Below are positions 52,454 to 61,096 of a DNA stretch of 64,000 bases, one piece after another. Origin of the DNA: Methanocellaceae archaeon UBA148 (GTDB lineage Archaea > Halobacteriota > UBA148). The notes below the pieces were generated by a model. That model made no database searches. It was not told the DNA's origin and worked only from the letters and a program-made list of their open reading frames with translations. The translations under genes were made by a program, and so were the position numbers. The DNA is taken from assembly GCA_002495885.1 (NCBI GenBank), contig DAHG01000060.1:1-64000 (forward strand). The letters are read 5' to 3'. The stretch's first letter is position 1. Every line of letters starts with the position of its first letter.

Positions 52454-53401
52454 TTATTTGATTAAAGGTTTCCACCACCACTCATTCTCCACATACCATT
52501 TTACAGTATAACTCAGAGCATCTTTAAAATTATATCTTGGTAACCACCCCAATTCCTTTATCTTTTCGCAGTTTAAGGAATATCTAAAATCATGCCCGGG
52601 TCGGTCTTCCACAAATTTCATTAAGTTCTTTGGTTTTTTTAGCTCATTCAATATCAAACCCGCAATTTCTAGGTTTGCCCTCTCATTCCCGCCCCCTATA
52701 TTGTAGATTTCCCCCCTCTTTCCCTTTTGAAAGACTAAATCTATGGCTTCACAATTATCCAAAACATAAATCCAATCCCTAACATTTTTCCCTTCCCCGT
52801 ATATTGGGAGCGGGGCATCCTGTAGAGCGTTAAGAATGAGAACAGGAATTAACTTCTCCGGGTATTGATAAGGGCCGAAATTATTAGAACTTCTTGTTAT
52901 CATAACGGGCAAGTCATAGGTTTTATGATATGCCTTAACCAAAAGGTCTGCTCCTGCCTTTGATGCAGAATACGGAGAGGAGGGGTCAAGCAAATCATTC
53001 TCTTTAAAAGAGCTTTTTTCTGTACTTCCATACACCTCATCTGTGCTTATCTGAATATATTTTTTGACGTCGTGCTTTCTTGCATATTCTAAAAGCGTAT
53101 AAGTTCCAAGAACATCGGTTTTAACGAAAACGCCAGCACCAATTATGGAGCGGTCTACATGTGTTTCAGCTGCGAAGTTGAATATTACATCGATATCGCC
53201 CATATTTTCAAGGTCGGCCCCATCACAAATGTCTCCTCTAAAAAAGGTTATCTTATCCTTTACATCTTGTAAATTTTCTAAAAGACCCGCATATGTGAGT
53301 TTGTCTAAAACGATGATTTCGTCTTCTGGGTGCCTTTCCAGCATATAACGAACAAAATTGCACCCTATAAAACCTGCACCGCCTGTGATTAAGATGTTCA
53401 T
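52454..53401 (-). CDS. rfbB: dTDP-glucose 4,6-dehydratase
   Basis: 315 aa. MNILITGGAGFIGCNFVRYML is the NAD site, STDEVYG and YSASKAGADLLV the catalytic Thr-Asp-Glu and Tyr-x3-Lys, and TRSSNNFGPYQYPEKLIP the dTDP-sugar loop. Makes dTDP-4-keto-6-deoxyglucose, the branch point for rhamnose and 3-amino-deoxyhexoses. Six bases from rfbC. Confidence 0.93.
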   Translation of the reverse strand: MNILITGGAGFIGCNFVRYMLERHPEDEIIVLDKLTYAGLLENLQDVKDKITFFRGDICDGADLENMGDIDVIFNFAAETHVDRSIIGAGVFVKTDVLGTYTLLEYARKHDVKKYIQISTDEVYGSTEKSSFKENDLLDPSSPYSASKAGADLLVKAYHKTYDLPVMITRSSNNFGPYQYPEKLIPVLILNALQDAPLPIYGEGKNVRDWIYVLDNCEAIDLVFQKGKRGEIYNIGGGNERANLEIAGLILNELKKPKNLMKFVEDRPGHDFRYSLNCEKIKELGWLPRYNFKDALSYTVKWYVENEWWWKPLIK

Positions 53402-53407
53402 TTTGAT

Positions 53408-53875
53408 TTATCCGTGCTTTTTCCCTGGGGATAATATCCAATCATAAGGTATTTCCTTTGTGTCGGGTGGCAATCTATATTCATCCGGATTCTCACGATT
53501 ATAAATCTCTGTTGGCATATTAACTACAAGGGACTCTGCATCCGAGATGCATTTCCAGCCATGACATACTCTTGGGGGGATTGAAATTAAGACAGGATTG
53601 TATTCCCCTACGAAGAATTCGTTTATCTCTTTATAAGTGGAAGAATTTTCTCGCGAATCATATAAAACCGCTTTTATCATACCTTTTACACAACAGACGT
53701 TGTCTGTCTGAATTTTATGGTAGTGCCAAGCCTTTATAACACCAGGATAAGTCGTAGTTATGTATACTTGACCAAATTTTATGAAGATTTCGTCATCACT
53801 TCTCAAAATCTCCATTAGCCTGCCTCTCTCATCCGGTATCACTTTCAATTTTTTGATACTCACACCTTTTATCAT
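53408..53875 (-). CDS. rfbC: dTDP-4-dehydrorhamnose 3,5-epimerase family protein
   Basis: 155 aa cupin. The catalytic-histidine region reads GVIKAWHYHKIQTDNVCCVKG rather than the RGLHYQ of classical RmlC, placing it in a divergent branch with the same reaction class. No rmlD reductase is in the window, so the product may be a non-rhamnose deoxysugar. It overlaps rfbA by ATGA. Confidence 0.82.
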   Translation of the reverse strand: MIKGVSIKKLKVIPDERGRLMEILRSDDEIFIKFGQVYITTTYPGVIKAWHYHKIQTDNVCCVKGMIKAVLYDSRENSSTYKEINEFFVGEYNPVLISIPPRVCHGWKCISDAESLVVNMPTEIYNRENPDEYRLPPDTKEIPYDWILSPGKKHG

Positions 53876-54939
53876 AGTATTACCTGCGAACTAGCACCAA
53901 TTATCAACCTTTTTCCTTTCGGTAGAGCGTCTCCTGTTTTTATCACAGCACTCTCCCCTATCAAACTATCGACAATCCTCCCTGAACTTGTTATTTTAGC
54001 ATGCTCCATAATTATAGAGTCTTCAACCTCTGTGTTTTCTATGGCACAATCGTTTCCAACACTGGTATAGGGTCCTATATAGGCATTTGAAACCGTACAA
54101 TTATCACCTATGATAGAAGGACCTTTTAACATAGAGTTACTAATCATTGAATTTTCGCCTATTATAACTCTTCCTCTAATGACAGAATCGTCCATAACTC
54201 CCTTAACATCGGCCTTTATTTCGTCTAATACAAGACGATTGGCATCTAAAATATCTTCTGGTAGTCCCGTATCTTTCCACCATCCGTCAATGACTTCTGG
54301 GACAACCTTACAACCCCAATCAATAAGTTTTTGAATGGATTCCGTTATCTCTAACTCACCCCTATCAGACTGTTTGAGTTCTTTAATGGCATCGAAAATT
54401 ATTGGTCTGAAAAAATAAACACCAGGCATCGTCAAATCACTAGTGGGCTCTTTAGGCTTTTCAATAACTTTTATTACCTTATTGTTTTTTATCTCAGCAA
54501 TCCCAAATCTCCTTGCAAGAGAGACATTCTGAATACGATAAAGCAGCAGTATTTCGTCTATTTCTTTCTCATTCTGAAACTTTTTGACATATTCTTTTAT
54601 GCCTCCCTTTAATATATTGTCGCCTAAATAAACCACAAAAGAATCTCCGCCTATGAAATCCTCTGCAAGACTTATAGCATGTGCTATGCCCTTGGGATCA
54701 GGTTGATCGATATACGTGATGTTCACCCCGAATTTGGACCCGTCTCCCAAGAATTTTTCTACGCCCTCCTTCATAGGACCGAGGATCGTTGCTATCTCAG
54801 ATATACCCGCTTTTCTCAAATATTCCAAGCCATAGGATATAATCGGTTTATTAGCCACAGGCAACATGTGCTTATTACCGATATATGTGAGAGGTCTTAG
54901 ACGGGTACCATGCCCACCGGCGAGAAGTATTCCTTTCAT
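53872..54939 (-). CDS. rfbA: Glucose-1-phosphate thymidylyltransferase, long archaeal form
   Basis: 355 aa. GILLAGGHGTRLRPLTYIGNKHMLPVANKP is the nucleotide loop; GDNIL and EKPKEP follow. After about residue 240 a left-handed beta-helix tail of hexapeptide repeats (VIGENSMISNSMLKGPSIIGDNCTVSNAYIGPYTS) distinguishes the long form from the 290-aa bacterial RmlA. Forms dTDP-glucose. Confidence 0.92.
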   Translation of the reverse strand: MKGILLAGGHGTRLRPLTYIGNKHMLPVANKPIISYGLEYLRKAGISEIATILGPMKEGVEKFLGDGSKFGVNITYIDQPDPKGIAHAISLAEDFIGGDSFVVYLGDNILKGGIKEYVKKFQNEKEIDEILLLYRIQNVSLARRFGIAEIKNNKVIKVIEKPKEPTSDLTMPGVYFFRPIIFDAIKELKQSDRGELEITESIQKLIDWGCKVVPEVIDGWWKDTGLPEDILDANRLVLDEIKADVKGVMDDSVIRGRVIIGENSMISNSMLKGPSIIGDNCTVSNAYIGPYTSVGNDCAIENTEVEDSIIMEHAKITSSGRIVDSLIGESAVIKTGDALPKGKRLIIGASSQVIL

Positions 54940-54940
54940 T

Positions 54941-55372
54941 TTATTGCCCTTCTTTACCTACATAATCTATGAATTTATCGTATTCTCGGATATAATCCTC
55001 TTCATCATAATAATCAGAAGCAATAGCTAGAATTACAGCATCTTTAGAGAATTTCTCCATCGTATGCCATAGTTTTGGACCGATATAAATCCCTTTATTT
55101 GGCTCACTCAATTCAATTTCCTCGCTTCTCTCGCCATCATCTAATAAAAAGGTGACCTTGCCATGAACGCAAAAAAATATCTGTTTCAATTTTTTATGCG
55201 CATGCTCGCCCCGGACTTTAGATAAGTCACCAACCCCATAGGTGTAATATATCCTTTTTATTTCAAATGGAATTTCTTTTAAACTTTCACCGACCGACAG
55301 GAAACCCCTTTGGTCATCGCCAATCTTTGGCAATTCTATTATCCTACAATTATCAATCCGGGGTTTTTTCAT
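54941..55372 (-). CDS. dTDP-6-deoxy-hexose 3,4-ketoisomerase (FdtA/QdtA-like)
   Basis: 143 aa cupin. DQRGFLSVGESLKEIPFEIKRIYYTYGV and GEHAHKKLKQIFFCVHGKVTFLLDDG match the FdtA/QdtA/WxcM family, which moves the keto group of dTDP-4-keto-6-deoxyglucose from C4 to C3. The GEHAHKKL histidines are the active-site pair. Overlaps the aminotransferase gene by ATGA. Which epimer is produced (fucose or quinovose type) cannot be told. Confidence 0.85.
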   Translation of the reverse strand: MKKPRIDNCRIIELPKIGDDQRGFLSVGESLKEIPFEIKRIYYTYGVGDLSKVRGEHAHKKLKQIFFCVHGKVTFLLDDGERSEEIELSEPNKGIYIGPKLWHTMEKFSKDAVILAIASDYYDEEDYIREYDKFIDYVGKEGQ

Positions 55373-56496
55373 AATTTACTCCTCCCGAAATCGTTTATGG
55401 CTCTTATTATGCGCCCCACATCCTGGTCTGATAATTTATGGTGGAGTGGTATGCATATCAAGTCATCATTGAGTTTCTTTAAGTTGGGTAAATCATCCCT
55501 TAAACCGCCAAAAACGGAGTATTTATCGTTCCTCCAATTATGAACAGAAACTTCGATACCTCTGGAATACATCCATTCAGCAAATTCCACCCTTCTATCG
55601 ACGTGTATACCAAACATCCAGTTTGCGTGCGTTCTATCAGAATTATTTTCTAAGAGGGTGATGCCTTTGATACCATCCAACTCGTCTCTATATCTACTGG
55701 CAATCCCGGCTCTTCTCTCGAATAACGTATCAAAATATTTCAGTTGCTCAAGTCCTATCATGGCTGCGATATCATTCATGTGATACTTATACCCCGGTTC
55801 TGTTATATCATATGTGGGGTCATGCCCTAATATAGAATATTTCCGAGCTTTCCTATCTATACCAAACCATCTTCTCCGCATAGCCTCCCTATACTTTTCC
55901 GGATTAGTTATGGAAAGCATCCCACCGTCACCAGTCGTTATATGCTTGATAGCCTGAAAGGAGTATATCGTGAACTCCGAGATTGCACCAATAGGTTTGC
56001 CCTTATATTTTGCACCCAATGCATGTGCTGCATCTTCAATAACCGGCAGGTCATGCTGAACTGCTATTTTACGGATTTCATCCATATCGCAAGGGTAACC
56101 ACCCCAGTGGACGCACATTATAGCTCTTGTCTTCTCCGTGATATGGCGCTCTATATCGCCAGGGTCAATATTGGCAGTTTTATATTTTATATCAGCAAAA
56201 ACGGGCTTCGCAAACTGCTCTAATATTGCCGTGTTTGTGGCAACCATGGTGTAAGGAGTGGATATGACCTCATCTCCGGGTCCTACACCAATTATTGCCA
56301 ATGCCAGCCTCAAAGCGGAAGTCCCAGAATTCAGAGATACAACATGCTCTAGACCAAATTTTTTTGAGAATTCCTGCTCAAACTCGTCCACCTTGGGACC
56401 TTGACCGACCCATCTACTTCGCAGTATCTCGGCTAACTTATCAATTGCGGTTTCAGGCACATGAGGGTAAAACAGGGGTATCATTTCCCTTGCCAT
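55369..56496 (-). CDS. DegT/DnrJ/EryC1-type sugar aminotransferase
   Basis: 375 aa PLP enzyme. VSLNSGTSALRLALAIIGVGPGDEVI binds PLP phosphate; VIEDAAHALGAKY supplies the ring aspartate; FTIYSFQAIKHITTGDGGML holds the Schiff-base lysine. Next to the 3,4-ketoisomerase it should act as FdtB/QdtB, giving dTDP-3-amino-3,6-dideoxyhexose. GAGGTGAT is upstream of the ATG. Confidence 0.9.
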   Translation of the reverse strand: MAREMIPLFYPHVPETAIDKLAEILRSRWVGQGPKVDEFEQEFSKKFGLEHVVSLNSGTSALRLALAIIGVGPGDEVISTPYTMVATNTAILEQFAKPVFADIKYKTANIDPGDIERHITEKTRAIMCVHWGGYPCDMDEIRKIAVQHDLPVIEDAAHALGAKYKGKPIGAISEFTIYSFQAIKHITTGDGGMLSITNPEKYREAMRRRWFGIDRKARKYSILGHDPTYDITEPGYKYHMNDIAAMIGLEQLKYFDTLFERRAGIASRYRDELDGIKGITLLENNSDRTHANWMFGIHVDRRVEFAEWMYSRGIEVSVHNWRNDKYSVFGGLRDDLPNLKKLNDDLICIPLHHKLSDQDVGRIIRAINDFGRSKL

Positions 56497-56569
56497 AACT
56501 AAATAATCACCTCAATTCTTTATTTCATAATTATGAAGCGATATAAGTATATCGTTAGTCACCAGTTGA

Positions 56570-56710
56570 TTATTCGCTTTTCCGCCTCAAAAACCGACCT
56601 TCTGCTCTTTTGAAGGTATAACGAAACCCATAAGTATCGATCATATTTTTAACCTCTTTGGTGAATTTAAACCCATCTACTTTCCCATTACAAAAAAATA
56701 GAAAATGTGG
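56570..56710 (-). pseudogene. C-terminal gene remnant, methyltransferase-like
   Basis: On the minus strand, after an in-frame TGA, 46 codons read as protein: NGKVDGFKFTKEVKNMIDTY, then GFRYTFKRAEGRFLRRKSE and a stop. No start codon with a ribosome-binding site exists. The FTKEVKNMIDTYGFRYTFKRAEG pattern resembles the end of class I methyltransferases of polysaccharide clusters, but the link is weak. It lies between the asparagine-synthetase homologue and the aminotransferase, so a gene was probably lost here. Confidence 0.45.
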
Positions 56711-56721
56711 TCATATTCATG

Positions 56722-58581
56722 CTACACGTCACATTCAATAAACATTCTATACCATAACTCAAAGGTCAAAAGAAGGAATATTAACTGTGTGTAGTCCCTC
56801 TTGTAGACCATATGGTCGCTAATCATTTTAACTATGAATTCTCTATTAAAATATTCTCTGCCGAGTGTTCTCTCGTCTAAGAGAATACCTTCAACCCACT
56901 GTCTTAATCTTTCATTCACTCTTAACCATTCACCATAATCTGGATAGTCCGTTTTAAGGGGAATCTTAATACGCCCACGAGATTTTGATCTTACGATTTT
57001 TATGGTCTTTCTTATGACTGCACCTTTAAGAGAGAGTAGTTTGTACATCAAAACAGGTAAGCCAATTTTAGCACCAGAGGGAGACACCGGTATATTGAAT
57101 AATTCAGGAGAGAGCCTTTTAAGAAACTTAAAGAATATACGGTTATTATATCTCAACTCTGGCGGAATTTTAAGAGCGAATTCAATAAGGTCATTATCCC
57201 TGAACGGTTCTCGATCTTCGATTCCGCTCCTGATAGGTAATACCCCCAGCTCTAACAATCTTAATTCACGATTCAAAAATACGAAAATATCAGTCTTGTT
57301 TGCGGGATGTTTATTTTTTATTTTTTTGATTTCTTTCTCAAGAGTTTGGAGCGCTTTGCATTTAATCGAACCATAATATTGTGTAGAGAAAAGAGATGAT
57401 GCAACTTCATCGTTTATAAGAGCGTATTTGGAATAAAGTATTTTACACAATTCCTCATCACTTTTTGAATGTAATATTTCTCTATTGAGGAATTGCCCTT
57501 TTAGTGTGCCTTCCACACCCCATCCAAAGAGCAATACATCACAATACTCTTTAATTTCATTTAACAAGCTGATCCAAGTAAAGTGAACCGATGGAAACAT
57601 ACCATCAGTAAGATAAACTGCCTCTTTAGCAAAATCGACAAGAAAGTCCCTCTTTAGCTCCAAAAGATTGTGATTGAAATTTTTTATTCCTGCTGTTTTT
57701 TTAGCAAGCTTTGGTGTGTTATCAATTTCCGGAAATCCGACTGTAATTAGGGCTGTAGTAGGATTATCTAAAGCCGCTAATATAGCCCTAGAGTCAAGAC
57801 CACCACTGAGAAGAACTCCAAATCGATGGTCTCCTTTCAATCTTCGTTCAACTGCTTGCTTAAATAGTTTCACTAATTCTTCTACATAATATTCTTCCGG
57901 ATACGTTTGGGCTTTTTCATCATATTCGAACTCCCAGTATTGCTCGAGGGATGCATTTCCATTTTCCCATTTTAAAATAGATGCTGGAGGTAAAACTTCA
58001 ATCCCTTTAAAAAGGGTTTTATTGCCAAGTAACTGACCAAAAGTGAAAAATTCTGCAACAGCTTCGTCATTGATCTCCTTTTGGAACGCGTTATCCTTTA
58101 AAATCGCTTTGACTTCGGATCCAAAAAGTAGTCTTTCGTCTTTCTCCGCATAGTAGATGGGTCTCAGTCCGTATCGGTCGTTTACAACCACCAATCTCTG
58201 GTTTTTTACATCCACTATAACGATGACAAAAGAGCCATTCAATTTATCGACGAATTTATCCCCCAGTTCGTCATATAGATGCAGGCAGAATTCAGGGTCG
58301 TTATCCACACAAAAATTGTGACCTTTTTGTTTTAGCTCTTCCTTATAACCCGCATAATCAAAAATTTCACCATCCATGAATATGCACAGAGTTTTATCTT
58401 CATTATAAATCGGCTGAGGTTCAGGATTCAAGATCCCCAAATGTATCCTGGCGATTGCAAAATCTTCAATAAGGAATCTATCAATTTTATACCATTTCTC
58501 ATGGCTCACCGACTCAACCATCCTTTCCAAAAGGTTCGGTGAAGTGTTGCCTTTATTAATTATACCTACCAATCCCGGCAT
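56722..58581 (-). CDS. Asparagine-synthetase homologue lacking the glutaminase cysteine
   Basis: 619 aa. The C-terminal ATP-pyrophosphatase domain is intact (VLLSGGLDSRAILAAL; SGGLDS at residues 259-264), so it can adenylate a carboxylate. The N-terminal Ntn-type domain is degenerate: the protein starts MPGLVGI, with Pro where Cys2 should be, the RHRGPD glutamine-binding motif is missing, and NGEIYN has become DGEIFD (70-75). It therefore cannot use glutamine by the normal mechanism and may take free ammonia or an internal amine. GGAG stands 11 bases before the ATG, so the start is firm. AsnB-like enzymes in O-antigen clusters amidate uronic acids; that is the first guess here. Confidence 0.85.
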   Translation of the reverse strand: MPGLVGIINKGNTSPNLLERMVESVSHEKWYKIDRFLIEDFAIARIHLGILNPEPQPIYNEDKTLCIFMDGEIFDYAGYKEELKQKGHNFCVDNDPEFCLHLYDELGDKFVDKLNGSFVIVIVDVKNQRLVVVNDRYGLRPIYYAEKDERLLFGSEVKAILKDNAFQKEINDEAVAEFFTFGQLLGNKTLFKGIEVLPPASILKWENGNASLEQYWEFEYDEKAQTYPEEYYVEELVKLFKQAVERRLKGDHRFGVLLSGGLDSRAILAALDNPTTALITVGFPEIDNTPKLAKKTAGIKNFNHNLLELKRDFLVDFAKEAVYLTDGMFPSVHFTWISLLNEIKEYCDVLLFGWGVEGTLKGQFLNREILHSKSDEELCKILYSKYALINDEVASSLFSTQYYGSIKCKALQTLEKEIKKIKNKHPANKTDIFVFLNRELRLLELGVLPIRSGIEDREPFRDNDLIEFALKIPPELRYNNRIFFKFLKRLSPELFNIPVSPSGAKIGLPVLMYKLLSLKGAVIRKTIKIVRSKSRGRIKIPLKTDYPDYGEWLRVNERLRQWVEGILLDERTLGREYFNREFIVKMISDHMVYKRDYTQLIFLLLTFELWYRMFIECDV

Positions 58582-58588
58582 ACGTATC

Positions 58589-58720
58589 TTATCTCCAACG
58601 TTCTACTTCTTCTATTAAACTTGAAACTAAATCAAGATTATTTAATTGAAATAAGTTCTTACCAAATTTTTCATCCAAAGGTTTATAGGATTTCGTCATT
58701 TCAGTTTCAGTAATACTCAT
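58589..58720 (-). CDS. Small 43-aa protein coupled to the AsnB-like gene
   Basis: The ATG at 58720 overlaps the stop of the GT2 gene (ATGA), and the stop is seven bases before the AsnB-like ATG. Its final codons contain the GGAG ribosome-binding site of that gene. Sequence: MSITETEMTKSYKPLDEKFG, then KNLFQLNNLDLVSSLIEEVE and RWR. It is soluble, with an extended N-terminal half and a C-terminal amphipathic helix. No family recognised. The tight coupling on both sides argues for a real gene; it could be a helper subunit, a substrate peptide, or a relic. Confidence 0.55.
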   Translation of the reverse strand: MSITETEMTKSYKPLDEKFGKNLFQLNNLDLVSSLIEEVERWR

Positions 58721-59601
58721 ACTTCTTTTGAGCGATATTCTGTATTTTTTATATCTTTGAAAGATATCAGAATACGGATAGCAGATTGTAGCTGTTTAAA
58801 AGAAAAAGCAATGCTAATGAGCAAAAATTTTAGGGATCGCAATTCTAAAGACTTTTTTATCCTTCTTAAAAATTCAATTCCTAGAGTTCCCACTATTTTT
58901 AAATAGGCTACAGCTACACTATCGACATTTCGCAAGATAGCTACTGAACCGAAGTAATGCGCCCTATAGGTTTGCATTAGAAAACTACTTAGGTTATCAT
59001 CCCTGTTATGTAAGACCTTAATAGCGGGATCATATGTTAGTCTGTAGCCCTTATTCACAATTCTCCTACAGATATCTACGTCCTCACCATTGGTCCTATA
59101 ATAAGGGTTAAATCCACCCACTTCTTTTAACACAATTTTCCTGAAGGAGAAGCATACCCCTCTCAAAAAATCGGTTGTCCCTCTCTCTCCCCACTCCTGC
59201 ACGTTGAAAAGCGACCTGTAATTATTCGCTAATCCTCCAATGTTAATTTCTATTGCTTTCCCTCCTACACCTGCAACGGTATCGTCTGTGTAGTTCTTCA
59301 CCATATTTTCAATATAATCCTTTTCAGCTTTTGCATCACAATCAATGAATATAATAATATCCCCAACGGCATTCTTTAAGGAAGTGTTTCTTGCCTCTGC
59401 AAGACCTTTGTTCTTTTCATGCTTTAATAACTTGATAGGATATTTTGAGGTAACTTCAATGCTATCATCGGTAGAGCCGTCATCTATAACTATGATCTCA
59501 TCGGGCTTCATAGTTTGATTAAGAAGGGATTCTATACAGACCGAAACATATTTCTCTCCGTTATAAACTGGAATCACTACACTAACGCTTTCTTTTTTCA
59601 T
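58717..59601 (-). CDS. GT2-family glycosyltransferase
   Basis: 294 aa. SVSVVIPVYNGEKYVSVCIESLLNQTMKPDEIIVIDDGSTDDS and IIFIDCDAKAEKDYIENMVK (DxD at the metal site) are GT-A motifs; TNGEDVDICRRI is the acceptor-site ED motif. A C-terminal region with basic and hydrophobic residues may associate with the membrane. Cytoplasmic; sugar unknown. Confidence 0.88.
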   Translation of the reverse strand: MKKESVSVVIPVYNGEKYVSVCIESLLNQTMKPDEIIVIDDGSTDDSIEVTSKYPIKLLKHEKNKGLAEARNTSLKNAVGDIIIFIDCDAKAEKDYIENMVKNYTDDTVAGVGGKAIEINIGGLANNYRSLFNVQEWGERGTTDFLRGVCFSFRKIVLKEVGGFNPYYRTNGEDVDICRRIVNKGYRLTYDPAIKVLHNRDDNLSSFLMQTYRAHYFGSVAILRNVDSVAVAYLKIVGTLGIEFLRRIKKSLELRSLKFLLISIAFSFKQLQSAIRILISFKDIKNTEYRSKEV

Positions 59602-59602
59602 A

Positions 59603-61096
59603 TCAGCCTACCTTTGGCACATATATGTAATAATCATATCTTACTTTTACATCTACCACGTCAACTGTCTCATAATTTGCATGAATTGCATCCAATATGT
59701 TTTGGGATAAACACTCATTACTCAATACAATAAGCGAAAATTTTTGATTTTCAATGTCCTTTTGAATCGGAGAACTATCGAAGGCTCCTGTGCGCTGAAG
59801 CAAATTTAATTGCATAAAATCAAAATAGACTTCCTTGTTATTAAGAACAGCAAATCCCTGCTCTTCAATCAGCACCAACCCGGGAGAGTTTGATATATAC
59901 GATGATACGATTTGCCCCTTGACCAAATCATCGTGTCGTGGGGTGTATCCATAAAAAGGATAGCGGAGCGTTTCTCCCATGGAGATATAGGGTATATTCG
60001 CAAAAATCAATAGTTGAACTATTAAAAAAGTGCATAAAAGCACTTTTTTAGGGTCCGATGCTTCTCTGTTTCTCCATTTAAATGATTCGTCTCTCAATTC
60101 AAATAATTCAACCGAAGAAAACCCCACCAATATACATGCAATAGCTACAAATTCGATATAATAATAAACAGCAGAACCCACATGGCCGACGAGGATTGCA
60201 GTGATAAATCCTGTGGTTAAAAAGTACAGGCTAAAAAGAGAGAGGTCCTCTCTTGTCAAAGAATTTATGACATAAGCAAGTCCAATGACAACCAATACAG
60301 AAAAATATAACAAAAAATAGTAATTTGAACCTATAATGAGACCGAGCTTCCAGGGAACGTTTTGATATTCAATCAGATGCACCCAAAATTGACCTTTGGT
60401 AACATAATTGACAAAGAGGAATATGACTCCACAAATCAGAATAAAAGAACTAAAATATTTCACACTTAATTTCCAATCTTTAAAAAATAGCCATACCGAA
60501 ACAGCCAATAATGCAAAAACCTGTGACTGCTTTGTGTATACTGCTAAGACGAATGGGACTAAGGACAGCCATAAGTATTTGGATGTGATGTCGTGTTCGT
60601 GTTTGGATGCAATGTAAAATCCCAATAAACTGAACATAACAGCCAACATATCCACTCTAAAGAATGCACCCCAATAATACACGCAATTGGTCGAGAAGAA
60701 AAGAAATGAGGAAATCAGTCCAATGAAAGTGTTATTTGTTTTGGTTTTGACAATATCGAATATCAACACCCCTATAATCAGCGATGCAATAAATGTTAAA
60801 AACCTGCCTGCAAAAAATCCAACGCCAAAAATTTTTATTAAAGCTGCGGCCACGATCGAATATAGTGGAGTATACGTTGATGGGACGTACGGAGGTTCAT
60901 TTAATGAGGTATAGATGGAGTTTCCTTCACTTAGCAGTACAGCATTTCTTAGCTCATGACCTTCATAATAATCCAAATCATAAGGGAATAAGATGATTGC
61001 AGAACAGTGTATGGTATAGAACAAGAAGGATAGAACCAAAAATCCAAATAAGATAATTGGAAGTTTACTGGATATTATGTTCCTTTCTTCCCTCAT
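59603..61096 (-). CDS. GT-C membrane glycosyltransferase (PMT/ArnT-like)
   Basis: 497 aa, about 11 spans. The first outer loop has DLDYYEGHELRNAVLLSEG, with acidic residues in the place of the GT-C catalytic aspartate, followed by PPYVPSTYTPLYSIVAAAL. The C-terminal outer part (GLVLIEEQGFAVLNNKEVYFD) is short. It should transfer a sugar from a polyprenyl phosphate outside the membrane. Overlaps the radical SAM gene by ATGA and leads the GT2 gene by one base. Confidence 0.78.
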   Translation of the reverse strand: MREERNIISSKLPIILFGFLVLSFLFYTIHCSAIILFPYDLDYYEGHELRNAVLLSEGNSIYTSLNEPPYVPSTYTPLYSIVAAALIKIFGVGFFAGRFLTFIASLIIGVLIFDIVKTKTNNTFIGLISSFLFFSTNCVYYWGAFFRVDMLAVMFSLLGFYIASKHEHDITSKYLWLSLVPFVLAVYTKQSQVFALLAVSVWLFFKDWKLSVKYFSSFILICGVIFLFVNYVTKGQFWVHLIEYQNVPWKLGLIIGSNYYFLLYFSVLVVIGLAYVINSLTREDLSLFSLYFLTTGFITAILVGHVGSAVYYYIEFVAIACILVGFSSVELFELRDESFKWRNREASDPKKVLLCTFLIVQLLIFANIPYISMGETLRYPFYGYTPRHDDLVKGQIVSSYISNSPGLVLIEEQGFAVLNNKEVYFDFMQLNLLQRTGAFDSSPIQKDIENQKFSLIVLSNECLSQNILDAIHANYETVDVVDVKVRYDYYIYVPKVG

